Shown here: positions 43,786-53,286 of the stretch, piece after piece | Numbering within the stretch: position 1 is the first letter of the stretch | How the letters are laid out: every line of letters begins with the position of its first letter | Position numbers and translations under genes: made by a program | The notes under the pieces: generated by a model | The model's database searches: none | What the model saw: only the letters and a program-made list of their open reading frames with translations | Told to the model about the DNA's origin: nothing | Source: Hafnia psychrotolerans | GTDB lineage: Bacteria > Pseudomonadota > Gammaproteobacteria > Enterobacterales > Enterobacteriaceae | NCBI RefSeq assembly: GCF_014639435.1 | Contig: NZ_BMFZ01000007.1 | Location: forward strand, 100,777 to 164,776 | DNA: 64,000 nucleotides | Reading direction: 5' to 3'

Positions 43786-43926
43786 TCTTTATTCTGCCGT
43801 CGCTTTTCATTACTGAATCTACAGCAGCTGACTGCTGCGGACATTGACTTTTTTTCTTTTTCGTCAATATACTCAGCACTTATTAAATGTCTTTTAATAA
43901 CTAATCTGCCTGTCGAGGAGTCCCTA

Positions 43927-45105
43927 TTGTCACTGTCATCTGAAATAGAAAATACGACGGCGCACGTTGCGAGCCCAGTCAAACGCGTTGCCACACGGGC
44001 GATCTTTTTTGTCACCGGTATGGCGATGGGCTTGTGGGCGGCGCTGGTGCCTTATGCGCAGTTACGTACGCATTCAGAAGCCGGAGACCTTGGCCTGTTA
44101 TTGCTGTGTCTTGGGGCGGGTTCGTTACTGTCGATGCTCGGCTCAGGACGGCTCATCGGCCGGTTTGGTTGTCGTGCGGTGATCATCGCCTCGGTGGTGT
44201 TGTATTGTCTGATGTTGCCGCTTTTGGCCACGTTCAGTGACATCTGGCTGTTGGCGCTGACGCTGTTTATCTTCGGGATGGGCATTGGTCTGGCGGATGT
44301 GGCGGTGAACGTACAGGGGACGTTGGTTGAACAGGCGAGTGATAAACCGCTGATGTCCGGTTTTCACTGTCTTTGGAGCGTCGGTTGTATCGCAGGAGCT
44401 GGTGGCGGTGCGTTGCTGCTGAGTGCCGGCATCACACCGCAGGGCAGCACGTGGTTCACCATCGCGCTGGTGGCGATCATCACGGTTTATTCATACCGTG
44501 GATTGCTGCCATTTGGCGCGCATGAAGAAGAAGAGCCGGTTGAGGGGAAAACCAAAGCCCGGCCAAACTTCCGGTTGATGCTCATGTCGGTCATGGCGAT
44601 GATCTGTTTTATGGCCGAAGGCGCGGTGCTCGATTGGGGCGGCGTTTTCCTGACGCGCGAACGTGGACTGGCGTTGGAACATGCGGGCTGGGGTTTTGCG
44701 GTGTTTGCCATTGCGATGTCACTGATGCGCATGACCGGTGATGCGATCGTTAGTACGCTGGGCCGCAAGCGGGTGTTAGTTGTCGGTGGCATGCTCGGTA
44801 TTGCTGGTTATTTGATGGTGGTGTTGTTACCTGGCTGGATCTTCCCGTTGTGCGGCTTTGCGCTGGTCGGTATCGGCGCGGCGAATATCGTGCCGGTGCT
44901 GATCACGCTGGCTGGACAGGAAAAAGTGATGCCGGTGAATATGTCCGTTGCCCTGGTAGCGACGCTTGGCTATCTCGGTGTGCTCGGCGGTCCGGCGTTG
45001 ATCGGCTTTATTGCCCATCTTTCTAACCTGTACGTCGGGTTCTCCGCCGTCGCTGCCGCGTTTCTGGTTATTCTGTTCGGCGCATATCAATTAAAGTATC
45101 AATGA
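43927..45105 (+). CDS. MFS transporter (YbjJ-like)
   Basis: Inner-membrane carrier of 392 residues with about twelve TM segments, similar in layout to E. coli YbjJ and related putative sugar carriers. The first loop motif is GSGRLIGRFGCR, and LADVAVNVQGTLVE near 120 is typical of that subgroup. The start is TTG 43927 with GAGGAG seven bases upstream. It stands downstream of the ROK gene and ends at a bidirectional terminator. Confidence 0.85.
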   Translation: MSLSSEIENTTAHVASPVKRVATRAIFFVTGMAMGLWAALVPYAQLRTHSEAGDLGLLLLCLGAGSLLSMLGSGRLIGRFGCRAVIIASVVLYCLMLPLLATFSDIWLLALTLFIFGMGIGLADVAVNVQGTLVEQASDKPLMSGFHCLWSVGCIAGAGGGALLLSAGITPQGSTWFTIALVAIITVYSYRGLLPFGAHEEEEPVEGKTKARPNFRLMLMSVMAMICFMAEGAVLDWGGVFLTRERGLALEHAGWGFAVFAIAMSLMRMTGDAIVSTLGRKRVLVVGGMLGIAGYLMVVLLPGWIFPLCGFALVGIGAANIVPVLITLAGQEKVMPVNMSVALVATLGYLGVLGGPALIGFIAHLSNLYVGFSAVAAAFLVILFGAYQLKYQ

Positions 45106-45225
45106 TTTTTGAATGGCCTATTTTTGCTCCCTCGCTGGGATGCTGATGGCCGTTAGTTTCTTCCGATTAGCGCCTCAAAAGTTATTTTTATGTGACACAC
45201 GAAACCATGAGCGTTTTAGATTCAT

Positions 45226-45255
45226 AAAAGACCGCAGAAAATTCTGCAGTCTTTT
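45226..45255. terminator. Bidirectional terminator between MFS and SDR genes
   Basis: AAAAGAC-GCAGAA pairs with TTCTGC-GTCTTTT with one mismatch and has a T-run on each side. Confidence 0.85.
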
Positions 45256-45274
45256 ATTCTGCGTCAAACGGGCA

Positions 45275-46183
45275 TCAGACGGTACCGGTACCGCCGTCTG
45301 AGCACCAAACCTGACCGGAAGAGTAACTGGTTTCAGATGAGGCGAAAGTCACATACAGAGAAGCAATCTCAGCAGGCTGGCCGGGACGCCCCAACGGTGC
45401 TTGTTCGCCAAATTTCTCGACTTTTTCCTGCGGCTGGCCTCCTGACGTCTGTAATACAGTCCAGTATGGGCCAGGCGCTACCGCATTGACACGAATGCCG
45501 TCTGCCGCAAGCTGCTTAGCGAGACTTTTGGTAAAGGCTACGATGGATGCTTTTGTCTGAGCATAATCAAGCAGATTATCACTTGGCTGGAAAGCCTGAA
45601 CCGAGCTGGTGTTGATGATGGAACTGCCGCGGGGTAGATATTCCAACGCAGCTTTGGTTATCCAGAACATCGCGTACACATTGGTTTTGAACGTGGCGTC
45701 AAAGGCTTCAGTGGTGAGGTTTTTAATCGAGTCACAGAATTGCTGACGACCGGCATTATTGACCAGCAGATCTAACCCACCGAGCTGTTCTGCAGCATCA
45801 TGAACCAGTTTTTGACAGAACTTTTCGTTCCGAATATCTCCCGGCAGGGCGATGATTTTTCGCCCTTCACTACGCAGGAGATCGACAACTTCTTTTGCAT
45901 CCGGCTCTTCTTCTGGCAAGTAGTTAATAACAACCGCTGCACCTTCCCTTGCAAACGCAATCGCTACTGCACGGCCAATTCCTGAGTCGCCACCGGTAAT
46001 GAGTGCCTTGCGCCCTTCCAGTCGGGAACTGCCTTTATAGGAGGTTTCACCATGATCAGGGACAGGTTTCATTTTTCCAGCTAACCCCGGGAACGGTTGC
46101 CTCTGCTTTTCAAAAGGCGGGTAAGGGAAGGATTCCACATGTGGCTGATTGAGGGATGCGGGAATTAAAGTCTTACTATTCAT
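45275..46183 (-). CDS. SDR oxidoreductase (YghA-like aldehyde reductase)
   Basis: A 302-residue extended-N-terminus SDR like E. coli YghA (294). The N-terminus has KQRQPFPGLAGKMKPVPD. The cofactor motif TGGDSGIGRA is near residues 64-73, NNAGRQQF follows, then SSVQAFQ with the catalytic Ser and YAQTK as YxxxK near 213. Such proteins are often stress-induced in enterobacteria. Probably NADP-dependent reduction of aldehydes. Adjacent otsBA would fit a general stress region, but no promoter evidence was found. Confidence 0.88.
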   Translation of the reverse strand: MNSKTLIPASLNQPHVESFPYPPFEKQRQPFPGLAGKMKPVPDHGETSYKGSSRLEGRKALITGGDSGIGRAVAIAFAREGAAVVINYLPEEEPDAKEVVDLLRSEGRKIIALPGDIRNEKFCQKLVHDAAEQLGGLDLLVNNAGRQQFCDSIKNLTTEAFDATFKTNVYAMFWITKAALEYLPRGSSIINTSSVQAFQPSDNLLDYAQTKASIVAFTKSLAKQLAADGIRVNAVAPGPYWTVLQTSGGQPQEKVEKFGEQAPLGRPGQPAEIASLYVTFASSETSYSSGQVWCSDGGTGTV

Positions 46184-46902
46184 CTTTATTCCTTATATGA
46201 AGCTGAATCAACCATAAAGGTAGAACAAAATATCCTGACTATGAAAATTCACGGATTTTTCTGAATAAGACATTTATGACTGCCATTTATCATCTTATTA
46301 CTTCCCTCAAGCTGATGATGGTTCCAATTTCATTTAAAATATACGAATCGCTTATCATCACCAGAGGCTTTTCATATGTTAGAAAAAATGGAAAACTATC
46401 GGGTTAGAAAATATAAATAAACTCACGATATATCCATGCGTTTCATGAACTATACAGCGTAAACTATTCATATGGTTAAAATATAAGTTACGCTTTATAA
46501 CGTCACTTTTTGTCATATATGGATGACTATTAGATAAGATGACATTAGACGCGAAGGAATTATGACGTTACGCCATAAAAACAGCAATAATCGATAAATT
46601 TGTAATATCTCAAATATAGTATATACTACATAAATTAGTATAACTACTATGATGTTGTAGCCTAGTGTCATCTTATTACGCTAAGATGAAATTTTTATTG
46701 CAGTGTAAGCGAAAAGATATTCCTCTAATAATAAGTCCTCTTACCCTCATCTTTCGCTGCATGATTATATTTTCAGTTGCCTGATTTACTGATAAGGCAT
46801 CAAACACTTTTCATGCGGTCACAATCCAGCCACCTCACTTGGTGCGCCCTCCATGGGCTGCGATGGCAGATCGCGTGACATGAAAGAGGCAGGAGAATCA
46901 TT
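46184..46902. other. Long AT-rich gene-free region before otsBA
   Basis: About 720 bases divergent between the SDR and otsB. It contains a 7-bp hairpin followed by a T-rich stretch (CATCTTA/TAAGATG, 46669-46698) that could end a short transcript. A 43-codon frame at 46276-46407 has no Shine-Dalgarno and no recognisable product. A stress (sigma-S) promoter for otsBA is expected here, but I cannot pin it down. Confidence 0.5.
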
Positions 46903-47694
46903 TTGACTAGCAATACCCGCGTAAGTACCAAAGCAGAACCGCCGCTCCCCGCGGTGGATGATGGGCTTTACGCCTTCTTTTTTGATGTCGATGGCACGTT
47001 GGCAGAGATACGCTCAGAACCTGATGCCGTCACTATCCCTGCGGCTGTCCGTGACAACTTGCAGGCACTGTCAACCGCCTGTAACGGGGCGTTAGCATTG
47101 GTTTCTGGCCGCCCGATCCAACAACTTGATAAACTGACTGAACCCCTAAAACTACCGATGGCGGGCGTTCATGGCGCAGAGCTGCGTGATGGGGACGGCA
47201 ACCTCCAATGTGTCACGCTGCCAGCAGAAGTCGCCGTACCCTTGCAACAGATGCTAGACAAAGGAATGGCCTCCATGCCTGGCACATTGTTGGAAGGAAA
47301 GGGTATGGCTTTTGCGTTGCACTACCGGCAGGCGATGTCATTTCAGCAGCAGGTATTGGAATTAGCACAAGCCGCTGTGGCTCAGTTTCCGCAGCTCACA
47401 TTACAGCCAGGTAAGTGCGTGGTTGAAATAAAACCGCAGGGCAAAGACAAAGGCGCAGCGATTAACACGTTTATGCAAACTCCTCCTTTTGCCGGTCGCA
47501 TTCCTGTTTTTATTGGCGATGATTTAACGGATGAACAAGGATTTCTGGCTGTGAACGCCATGAACGGTATTTCTGTGAAAGTTGGAGAAGGTTCCGGCCA
47601 TGCTCAGTACCACCTCAAACAGGTCGCAGATGTGCATCATTGGCTTGAACAGTTGTTATTACAAACTCGTGTTGAGAAAGGGATAAACTTATGA
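46903..47694 (+). CDS. otsB: Trehalose-6-phosphate phosphatase
   Basis: Cytoplasmic HAD phosphatase of 263 residues (E. coli OtsB 266), making trehalose from trehalose-6-P. Motif I is FFFDVDGTLAEI near residues 25-36; SGRPIQQLD and the late GDDLTDEQGF motif follow. The start is TTG 46903, supported by AGGAGA at 46891-46896 and the absence of a better ATG before motif I. Its stop overlaps the otsA start by four bases (ATGA). Trehalose is an osmotic and desiccation protectant. Confidence 0.95.
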   Translation: MTSNTRVSTKAEPPLPAVDDGLYAFFFDVDGTLAEIRSEPDAVTIPAAVRDNLQALSTACNGALALVSGRPIQQLDKLTEPLKLPMAGVHGAELRDGDGNLQCVTLPAEVAVPLQQMLDKGMASMPGTLLEGKGMAFALHYRQAMSFQQQVLELAQAAVAQFPQLTLQPGKCVVEIKPQGKDKGAAINTFMQTPPFAGRIPVFIGDDLTDEQGFLAVNAMNGISVKVGEGSGHAQYHLKQVADVHHWLEQLLLQTRVEKGINL

Positions 47695-49121
47695 GCCGCT
47701 TGGTGGTTGTATCAAACCGTATTGCTATTCCGAACAACGCCAAGCAGAGCGCTGGTGGACTAGCCGTAGGCATTATGGATGCGCTGAAAAATACCTCGGG
47801 ACTCTGGTTTGGCTGGAATGGTGAGATCAGTGAAATATCCGATGAAGACGAAGATGACGACTTAGATATGGTGGAAAAAGATGGCATTACATATGCCTCA
47901 GTTCCTCTTAATCAAAACGATTATGACCTGTATTACTGCCAATTTTCCAACGCCGTCCTGTGGCCAGCATTTCATTACCGTATCGATCTGGTCGATTTTC
48001 AGCGTGAAGCCTGGGAAGGGTATTGTCGGGTCAATGAACTGCTGGCCAAAAGGCTACAGTCGCTTATTAAGCCAGACGATATTTTGTGGATCCATGACTA
48101 TCATTTACTCCCTTTTGCTGCCGCATTACGAAAATTAGGCGTAAATAACCGTATCGGGCTCTTCCTGCATATTCCCTTCCCGACGCCCGAAATTTTTAGC
48201 GCCGTACCGACACATGAACAACTGTTAGAAATGCTCTGTGAATATGATTCGCTTGGCTTCCAGACGGAGAGCGATCGGACTGCCTTTCTCGATAATCTTG
48301 CTCAAATTACTCCGCTCGAGCAAAAGGGCGATCGACTCCATCATGCTTTCGGTCAGCGCTTTATGACAGGTGTCTACCCGATAAGCATCGCGCCTGACAG
48401 TATTAAAGAGATGGCAGAAGGACCCTTGTCGCCAAAAATGGTGGTGATGAAGGAAGAGCTGGGCGATGCGAAAAATATTATTTCCTGCGAACGGCTGGAT
48501 TACACCAAAGGGCTACCGGAGCGTTTTCTCGCCTTTGAAGCACTGTTGGAGAATTATCCACAGCATCGGGGCGGTAAGGTGCGTTATTCGCAAATTGCTC
48601 CAACCTCACGTGGCGACGTGCAAGCTTATCAAGATCTGCGCCACCAGTTGGAAATGGAAGTGGGACGGATTAACGGTAAATACGGCAGCATGAATAGAAC
48701 GCCGCTGTTTTACCTCAATCAGAATTTCGAACGCCGTTTACTGATGAAAATATTCCGGCTGACGGATGTCGGATTGGTTACGCCGCTGCGAGATGGTATG
48801 AATCTGGTGGCGAAAGAGTATGTGGCAGCACAGGATCCGGAAGATCCGGGCGTGCTCGTGCTATCACGTTTTGCGGGGGCGGCCAATGAGCTGACCTCTG
48901 CGCTGATCGTTAACCCTTATGATCGTGATGAAGTGGCGGCGGCGCTGAACCAGGCACTGAATATGCCACTTGCCGAGCGACTGTCGCGCTATAACGATAT
49001 GATGGACGTGCTGCACAAGAATGATATCGCTCATTGGGGGGAGCATTATTTAAAAGACCTTGAGGCGATGACACCACGCAGCAGTAAGCAAAAGACTATC
49101 GTTGACGAGTCCAATTCCTGA
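47691..49121 (+). CDS. otsA: Trehalose-6-phosphate synthase
   Basis: GT20 glycosyltransferase of 476 residues (E. coli 474) that joins UDP-glucose and glucose-6-P. N-terminal [10 protein letters not shown], the WIHDYHLL motif near residue 130, the nucleotide-binding CERLDYTKG near 265 and the [13 protein letters not shown] loop near 365 are all kept. It is translationally coupled to otsB. An acidic stretch near residues 50-65 (DEDEDDDLD) is richer than in E. coli. A GC-rich hairpin follows the gene. Confidence 0.96.
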   Translation: MSRLVVVSNRIAIPNNAKQSAGGLAVGIMDALKNTSGLWFGWNGEISEISDEDEDDDLDMVEKDGITYASVPLNQNDYDLYYCQFSNAVLWPAFHYRIDLVDFQREAWEGYCRVNELLAKRLQSLIKPDDILWIHDYHLLPFAAALRKLGVNNRIGLFLHIPFPTPEIFSAVPTHEQLLEMLCEYDSLGFQTESDRTAFLDNLAQITPLEQKGDRLHHAFGQRFMTGVYPISIAPDSIKEMAEGPLSPKMVVMKEELGDAKNIISCERLDYTKGLPERFLAFEALLENYPQHRGGKVRYSQIAPTSRGDVQAYQDLRHQLEMEVGRINGKYGSMNRTPLFYLNQNFERRLLMKIFRLTDVGLVTPLRDGMNLVAKEYVAAQDPEDPGVLVLSRFAGAANELTSALIVNPYDRDEVAAALNQALNMPLAERLSRYNDMMDVLHKNDIAHWGEHYLKDLEAMTPRSSKQKTIVDESNS

Positions 49122-49422
49122 CGCGCCTTATTGAGGCTGCATTGCGCATGATCTCCTCTTCCTCTGGCCCCGCTCGTCGGGGCTATTCACAAATCGTTGC
49201 AAATGAAACCGGTTCCGTTTCAGCGTTACCCTTTTGTCTAAATATTTCTCTTTCCCATTTTAAAACAAATAATTAGCTGCTCTCAATTTTCTGTGAGTAG
49301 AATAAAGCGTGATCAATAGCACAGTTTTTGAATGTACTGACTAAGTGGATGTCTACACTTAGTACAGAGACGCGCGGGAAAGATCTCGTCTATTTATTAT
49401 GCAATGCAGAGGTTTGTACATT
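49122..49422. other. Spacer between otsA and treF
   Basis: Contains a hairpin GCCCCG/CGGGGC (49167-49183) that may end the otsBA transcript, then an AT-rich region that should hold the treF promoter. Confidence 0.5.
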
Positions 49423-51078
49423 ATGCACAACTCTAAATTACAGCTTAAAGAACTTGCGGAGTTGCCTACCAGCGCCGATAGCCACTATGAAGATGAACCC
49501 TCAGAACTGATACTGGATAAAATGCTCGACGCTGAGCCGCAGCCAGAGATGATCGAAGGGATGCCGCCTTCCGACGCATTAACACCTGCTGATCGCTATA
49601 TGGAACTGTTTGAGCACGTTCAGTCTTCGCGAATTTTCGCAGACAGCAAAACATTCCCTGACTGTTCACCCAAGATGGACCCACTGGATATTTTGCTTCT
49701 CTATCGTCGGACACGAAAAAAGGACGATTTTGACCTGCATGCGTTTGTTGAGAAATATTTCTGGCTGCCGGAGTCCCGTGGTGGGGAATATGTTTCCAAT
49801 CCTGGGGATACGCTCAAAGAACATATCGACAATCTTTGGCCGGTGCTAACGCGTGAGCCTGAGAGCCATATTCCCTGGTCATCATTACTCCCCTTGCCCC
49901 AAGCCTATATCGTGCCTGGTGGCCGTTTCGGGGAAACGTATTACTGGGATTCTTACTTCACCATGTTGGGGTTAGCTGAAAGTGGCCGCAACGATCTGCT
50001 ACGCACAATGGCGGATAATTTTGCGTGGATGATCGAAACCTACGGGCATATCCCCAATGGTAACCGCACCTATTATCTCAGCCGCTCGCAACCGCCGGTA
50101 TTTGCCTTGATGGTGGAGCTGTTTGAAGAGGATGGCATACGCGGTGCCCGGCGTTACCTTGAGCATTTGCTGAAAGAATATGAATTTTGGATGGATGGCG
50201 CGGAATCGCTGGCACCGAATCAAGCCTACCGTCATGTGGTAAAAATGCCAGATGGTGTGCTGCTTAACCGCTATTGGGACGACAGGGACACGCCACGCGA
50301 TGAGTCCTGGCGCGAAGATGTGGAGACCGCAAAACTCTCCAGCCGCCCGGTCAATGAAGTTTATCGCGATCTGCGAGCTGGGGCAGCCTCGGGATGGGAT
50401 TATTCATCGCGCTGGTTACGTGATGCGGATCGTCTTGCCAGTATCCGCACCACCCAGTTTATCCCGATAGATCTCAACGCTTTTCTCTACAAACTGGAGA
50501 GCGCCATCGCCAATATTTCTGTGCTGAAAGGTGATAGAGAAACGGAGGCGCTCTTCCGTCAGAAGGCCGACGATCGCCGCACAGCCGTTAACCAGTATAT
50601 GTGGGATGAAGAAGAAGGGTGCTTCCGCGACTATGACTGGCATCGCCAGCAGATGGCGCTGTTCTCTGCTGCCAGCGTTGTTCCGTTGTATGTCGGGCTT
50701 GCCACCCACGCCCAAGCTGACAAGCTGGCTGACGCCGTGCGCTCACGCTTGCTCACTCAAGGTGGCATTCTGGCAACAGAATATGAAACCGACGAGCAAT
50801 GGGATAAGCCCAACGGCTGGGCGCCGCTGCAATGGATGGCAATTCAAGGCTTTAAACTGTATGGCAATGACGCACTTGGCGATGAGATTGCGCGGAGTTG
50901 GCTAAGAACGGTGAATGACTTTTACCAACAGCATCATAAGCTGATTGAGAAATACCATATTAGCGGGGATGTGCCACGTGCAGGTGGTGGCGGGGAATAT
51001 CCATTGCAAGATGGTTTCGGCTGGACTAATGGCGTGGCCCGTAGGTTGATTGGTCTTTATGGCGAGAAGTACGAATAA
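49423..51078 (+). CDS. treF: Cytoplasmic trehalase
   Basis: GH37 enzyme of 551 residues (E. coli TreF 549) that splits trehalose into two glucose units in the cytoplasm. Signature [15 protein letters not shown] near residue 165 and [10 protein letters not shown] near 455 match the two PROSITE trehalase patterns. There is no signal peptide, so it is TreF rather than periplasmic TreA. ATG 49423 was chosen because AGAGG lies about 10 bases upstream; ATG 49399 has none. It directly follows otsBA, unlike E. coli, where treF is elsewhere. Confidence 0.96.
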   Translation: MHNSKLQLKELAELPTSADSHYEDEPSELILDKMLDAEPQPEMIEGMPPSDALTPADRYMELFEHVQSSRIFADSKTFPDCSPKMDPLDILLLYRRTRKKDDFDLHAFVEKYFWLPESRGGEYVSNPGDTLKEHIDNLWPVLTREPESHIPWSSLLPLPQAYIVPGGRFGETYYWDSYFTMLGLAESGRNDLLRTMADNFAWMIETYGHIPNGNRTYYLSRSQPPVFALMVELFEEDGIRGARRYLEHLLKEYEFWMDGAESLAPNQAYRHVVKMPDGVLLNRYWDDRDTPRDESWREDVETAKLSSRPVNEVYRDLRAGAASGWDYSSRWLRDADRLASIRTTQFIPIDLNAFLYKLESAIANISVLKGDRETEALFRQKADDRRTAVNQYMWDEEEGCFRDYDWHRQQMALFSAASVVPLYVGLATHAQADKLADAVRSRLLTQGGILATEYETDEQWDKPNGWAPLQWMAIQGFKLYGNDALGDEIARSWLRTVNDFYQQHHKLIEKYHISGDVPRAGGGGEYPLQDGFGWTNGVARRLIGLYGEKYE

Positions 51079-51130
51079 GCGGGAACAATAATCCGTCGTC
51101 GTAAAACCAGAAAGTCACTGCGTAACACTT

Positions 51131-51164
51131 AAGAGCTAACAGTTCAGCGCTGTTGGCTCTTTTT
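51131..51164 (+). terminator. Terminator of treF
   Basis: AAGAGC...ACAG pairs with CTGT...GCTCTT with a small internal bulge, then TTTTT. Confidence 0.8.
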
Positions 51165-51211
51165 ATTGCATAAAAGCGCGAACGCAATCGATTAATTCAA
51201 TAAAGGAACAT

Positions 51212-51253
51212 ATGATACAAACACCTCAAACCGGAGATCTAACAACATCTTAA
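51212..51253 (+). CDS. Possible 13-residue leader peptide
   Basis: ATG with AAAGGAA six bases before encodes MIQTPQTGDLTTS and then a stop. It lies 120 bases before the large stem-loop. Very short, so the call is weak; it is listed because of the strong Shine-Dalgarno. Confidence 0.25.
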   Translation: MIQTPQTGDLTTS

Positions 51254-51372
51254 ATGATAGTTATTAGAAACAAATTTGGATCAAAGTCACATTTCCTAAT
51301 ATTCATTCTTTATATCTCGAAACGAAATGGTATTTTATACCTAAATAACGGATTGTTACTGTATATACAGGC

Positions 51373-51431
51373 AAAACCAGAGATTGTGCATTTAGTGTTT
51401 GCAATGCTAAATGCACAATCTCTGGTTTTTT
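51373..51431 (+). ncRNA. Perfect 23-bp stem-loop with T-run (possible sRNA or terminator)
   Basis: Arms 51373-51395 and 51407-51429 are exact reverse complements, with an 11-nt loop, and seven T follow. A TATATA box lies at 51362-51367, so a transcript of about 60 nt consisting almost only of the hairpin is possible. No gene is present directly upstream that would need this terminator. Confidence 0.45.
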
Positions 51432-51801
51432 TGTTTTCTATTTTCAGGGATGGAATCAATGAACATGATCAAAAATTCAAATAATAACGTGATAATGGTT
51501 ATTGATAGTAATAACAACAATCAATAACACACTTGAACGCCATAAAAATAAAAGCTTCAACAGGTATGAAGAGATCATCAGTACCCATGATGCCTGCCTG
51601 AAATAACGATTATTACCCGTAGAGGCTGATGGGGATTTAAATGTGGGCCTCATTTTTATAAATACGGGTGTTAGGGATGACATTATTTTCCCCAGATTCA
51701 GGATCGACGGAGAGTTGGCGGTCTCTTATCACCTGGCGGAATAAAGAGTTAATGGACAGGGTAGAGCTTACTCTACTTATTACAATGCAAGGGACATGAA
51801 A

Positions 51802-53247
51802 ATGAATAAAAAAATGGCGCACTTTTCGTTATCTTTGATAGCACTCTTACCCGGCCTTACCTTTGCCGATACCTCCCGGTTACAGGATTATGTTCCTGTG
51901 GAAGATCGTCTGGCGAAACTCGAAGCCGATAATGATAAACACAAGGATTTTAATTTCGCTGGGTATTTTCGCGGCGGTTGGGAAGCCGCTTCCAGCGGGA
52001 CGACCAACGCCACCGTCACCGTCGGCAAAGGGATCAGCGCGTCAGGCATGAGCTATGAGCGGCCCAACTGGGCACAAGGCGCGCTGGGTCGCTACGGTAA
52101 CGAATTCTACGGTTGGTACGATCTAATCTTCTCGCAGCGTTTTTACAATAAAGACGGCGTGTCGATGAAAGCGGTGGTGCTGCTTGACGGCTCTATTGAT
52201 ATGAACAGCAGCAACAATAACTTCGCTAAATCCGACGGTAACGATATCTCCTTCGGCAAAATGTACCTTGAAACCAAAGGGTTGGTGCCTAACCATCCGG
52301 AAACTATTTTCTGGGTAGGCCGCAACCAATTGCCGGCGAAAGAGATCCTGATGTTTGACTGGAAATATGCTTACACCGCAGAAGGCGGCGGCGCAGGGAT
52401 CCAGAATCTGAAAATAGGCCCTGGTGCGTTAGATTTGGCGGTCGGACGCAATGACTATAAAGTCTACAAAACCAATCTGTCAGGTAGCACCAATGTGTCC
52501 AGTAATACACTACAGATGCGTTATAACAACATCAAACTGGCACCAGACCTGACACTGGGCTTCCACGGTGATTACACCATGGCAAACCCATCGCAGTCTC
52601 AAAAAGATCGCGCCGCCGCAGGAGAGTTTTTCGATCTGAAAGATTCTTTCCTGGCGGGGACTGCGCTGAAAAAGACTGAAGCAGATAATAGCTTTAATGA
52701 GCTGGTCTTTCAGGTGGCTAATAATGGTATGGCTACCAACATGACCCGCATTCATGGTGCCAATCCCTATCTCGGCCACAGCGATAACTATTTTGGAGAA
52801 CAGAGCGGTGGCACTCTCTACCGAGCAATTACGCAAGGTGAAAATTTTATTGGCGATCACTTCGGGGTTGTTCACGCCATTGCATTCGGAAAAGCCAGTG
52901 ACATTGTTGACCCGGAAACCTTTGCACCACATTCTGATATAACTTATTTCCGTTCAGCGATCCGTCCGGCCTATATCTGGAAGAATTTTAATCAGACGGG
53001 TGTGGAGTTGGGGTATTTTAAGCAGAATAGTAAACAATATGGTCAAACACTGACTGAGTCTGGTTATAAAACTACTTTTTTCCATTCAATTCGTTTTGAA
53101 AAAAGTAGCTTTGGTTTGCTACCTGAAATCAGATTCTACGCGACCTATCTGAAAGCGATCGATAATCAACTCGATAATGTAGTATTTGCTGACAACAAGG
53201 ATGATCAATGGAAATTCGGTATTTCAGCGAATGTGGTGTTTTTCTAA
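51802..53247 (+). CDS. LamB-type carbohydrate porin
   Basis: Outer-membrane protein of 481 residues with a signal peptide (ending near TFA-DT), a short coiled-coil (VEDRLAKLEADN) as in ScrY and BglH, and then a LamB/maltoporin-type 18-strand barrel. The conserved FAGYFRGGW start of the barrel and the terminal Phe (NVVFF) needed for assembly are visible. ATG 51802 is favoured over 51796 because of AAGGGA spacing. A sulfatase follows after 39 bases, so the porin probably admits sulfated sugars or aromatic glycosides; the ligand is an inference. Confidence 0.85.
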   Translation: MNKKMAHFSLSLIALLPGLTFADTSRLQDYVPVEDRLAKLEADNDKHKDFNFAGYFRGGWEAASSGTTNATVTVGKGISASGMSYERPNWAQGALGRYGNEFYGWYDLIFSQRFYNKDGVSMKAVVLLDGSIDMNSSNNNFAKSDGNDISFGKMYLETKGLVPNHPETIFWVGRNQLPAKEILMFDWKYAYTAEGGGAGIQNLKIGPGALDLAVGRNDYKVYKTNLSGSTNVSSNTLQMRYNNIKLAPDLTLGFHGDYTMANPSQSQKDRAAAGEFFDLKDSFLAGTALKKTEADNSFNELVFQVANNGMATNMTRIHGANPYLGHSDNYFGEQSGGTLYRAITQGENFIGDHFGVVHAIAFGKASDIVDPETFAPHSDITYFRSAIRPAYIWKNFNQTGVELGYFKQNSKQYGQTLTESGYKTTFFHSIRFEKSSFGLLPEIRFYATYLKAIDNQLDNVVFADNKDDQWKFGISANVVFF

Positions 53248-53286
53248 CACCATGAAATTATTCAGGACGAAAGCAAGGAGAAGTAT

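Larger units (their letters stand above)
51079..51795. other. Gene-free region before the sulfatase cluster
   Basis: After the treF terminator, about 620 bases are AT-rich with no convincing gene. A 13-codon ORF with a good Shine-Dalgarno (51212-51253) and a perfect 23-bp stem-loop (51373-51431) suggest a leader or small RNA. Further small palindromes lie at 51494-51526. Confidence 0.55.

Noticed and set aside
46276-46407. 43-codon frame before otsB
   Set aside because: No Shine-Dalgarno and no recognisable sequence.
51359-51370. Palindrome CTGTATATACAG resembling an SOS box
   Set aside because: The CTG and CAG are 6 bases apart, while the enterobacterial LexA site needs 10. More likely just a TATATA-containing promoter-like sequence.
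51254-51484. 76-codon frame spanning the 23-bp stem-loop
   Set aside because: It reads through both arms of the perfect palindrome, which would not be expected of a real coding sequence, and has no ribosome site.
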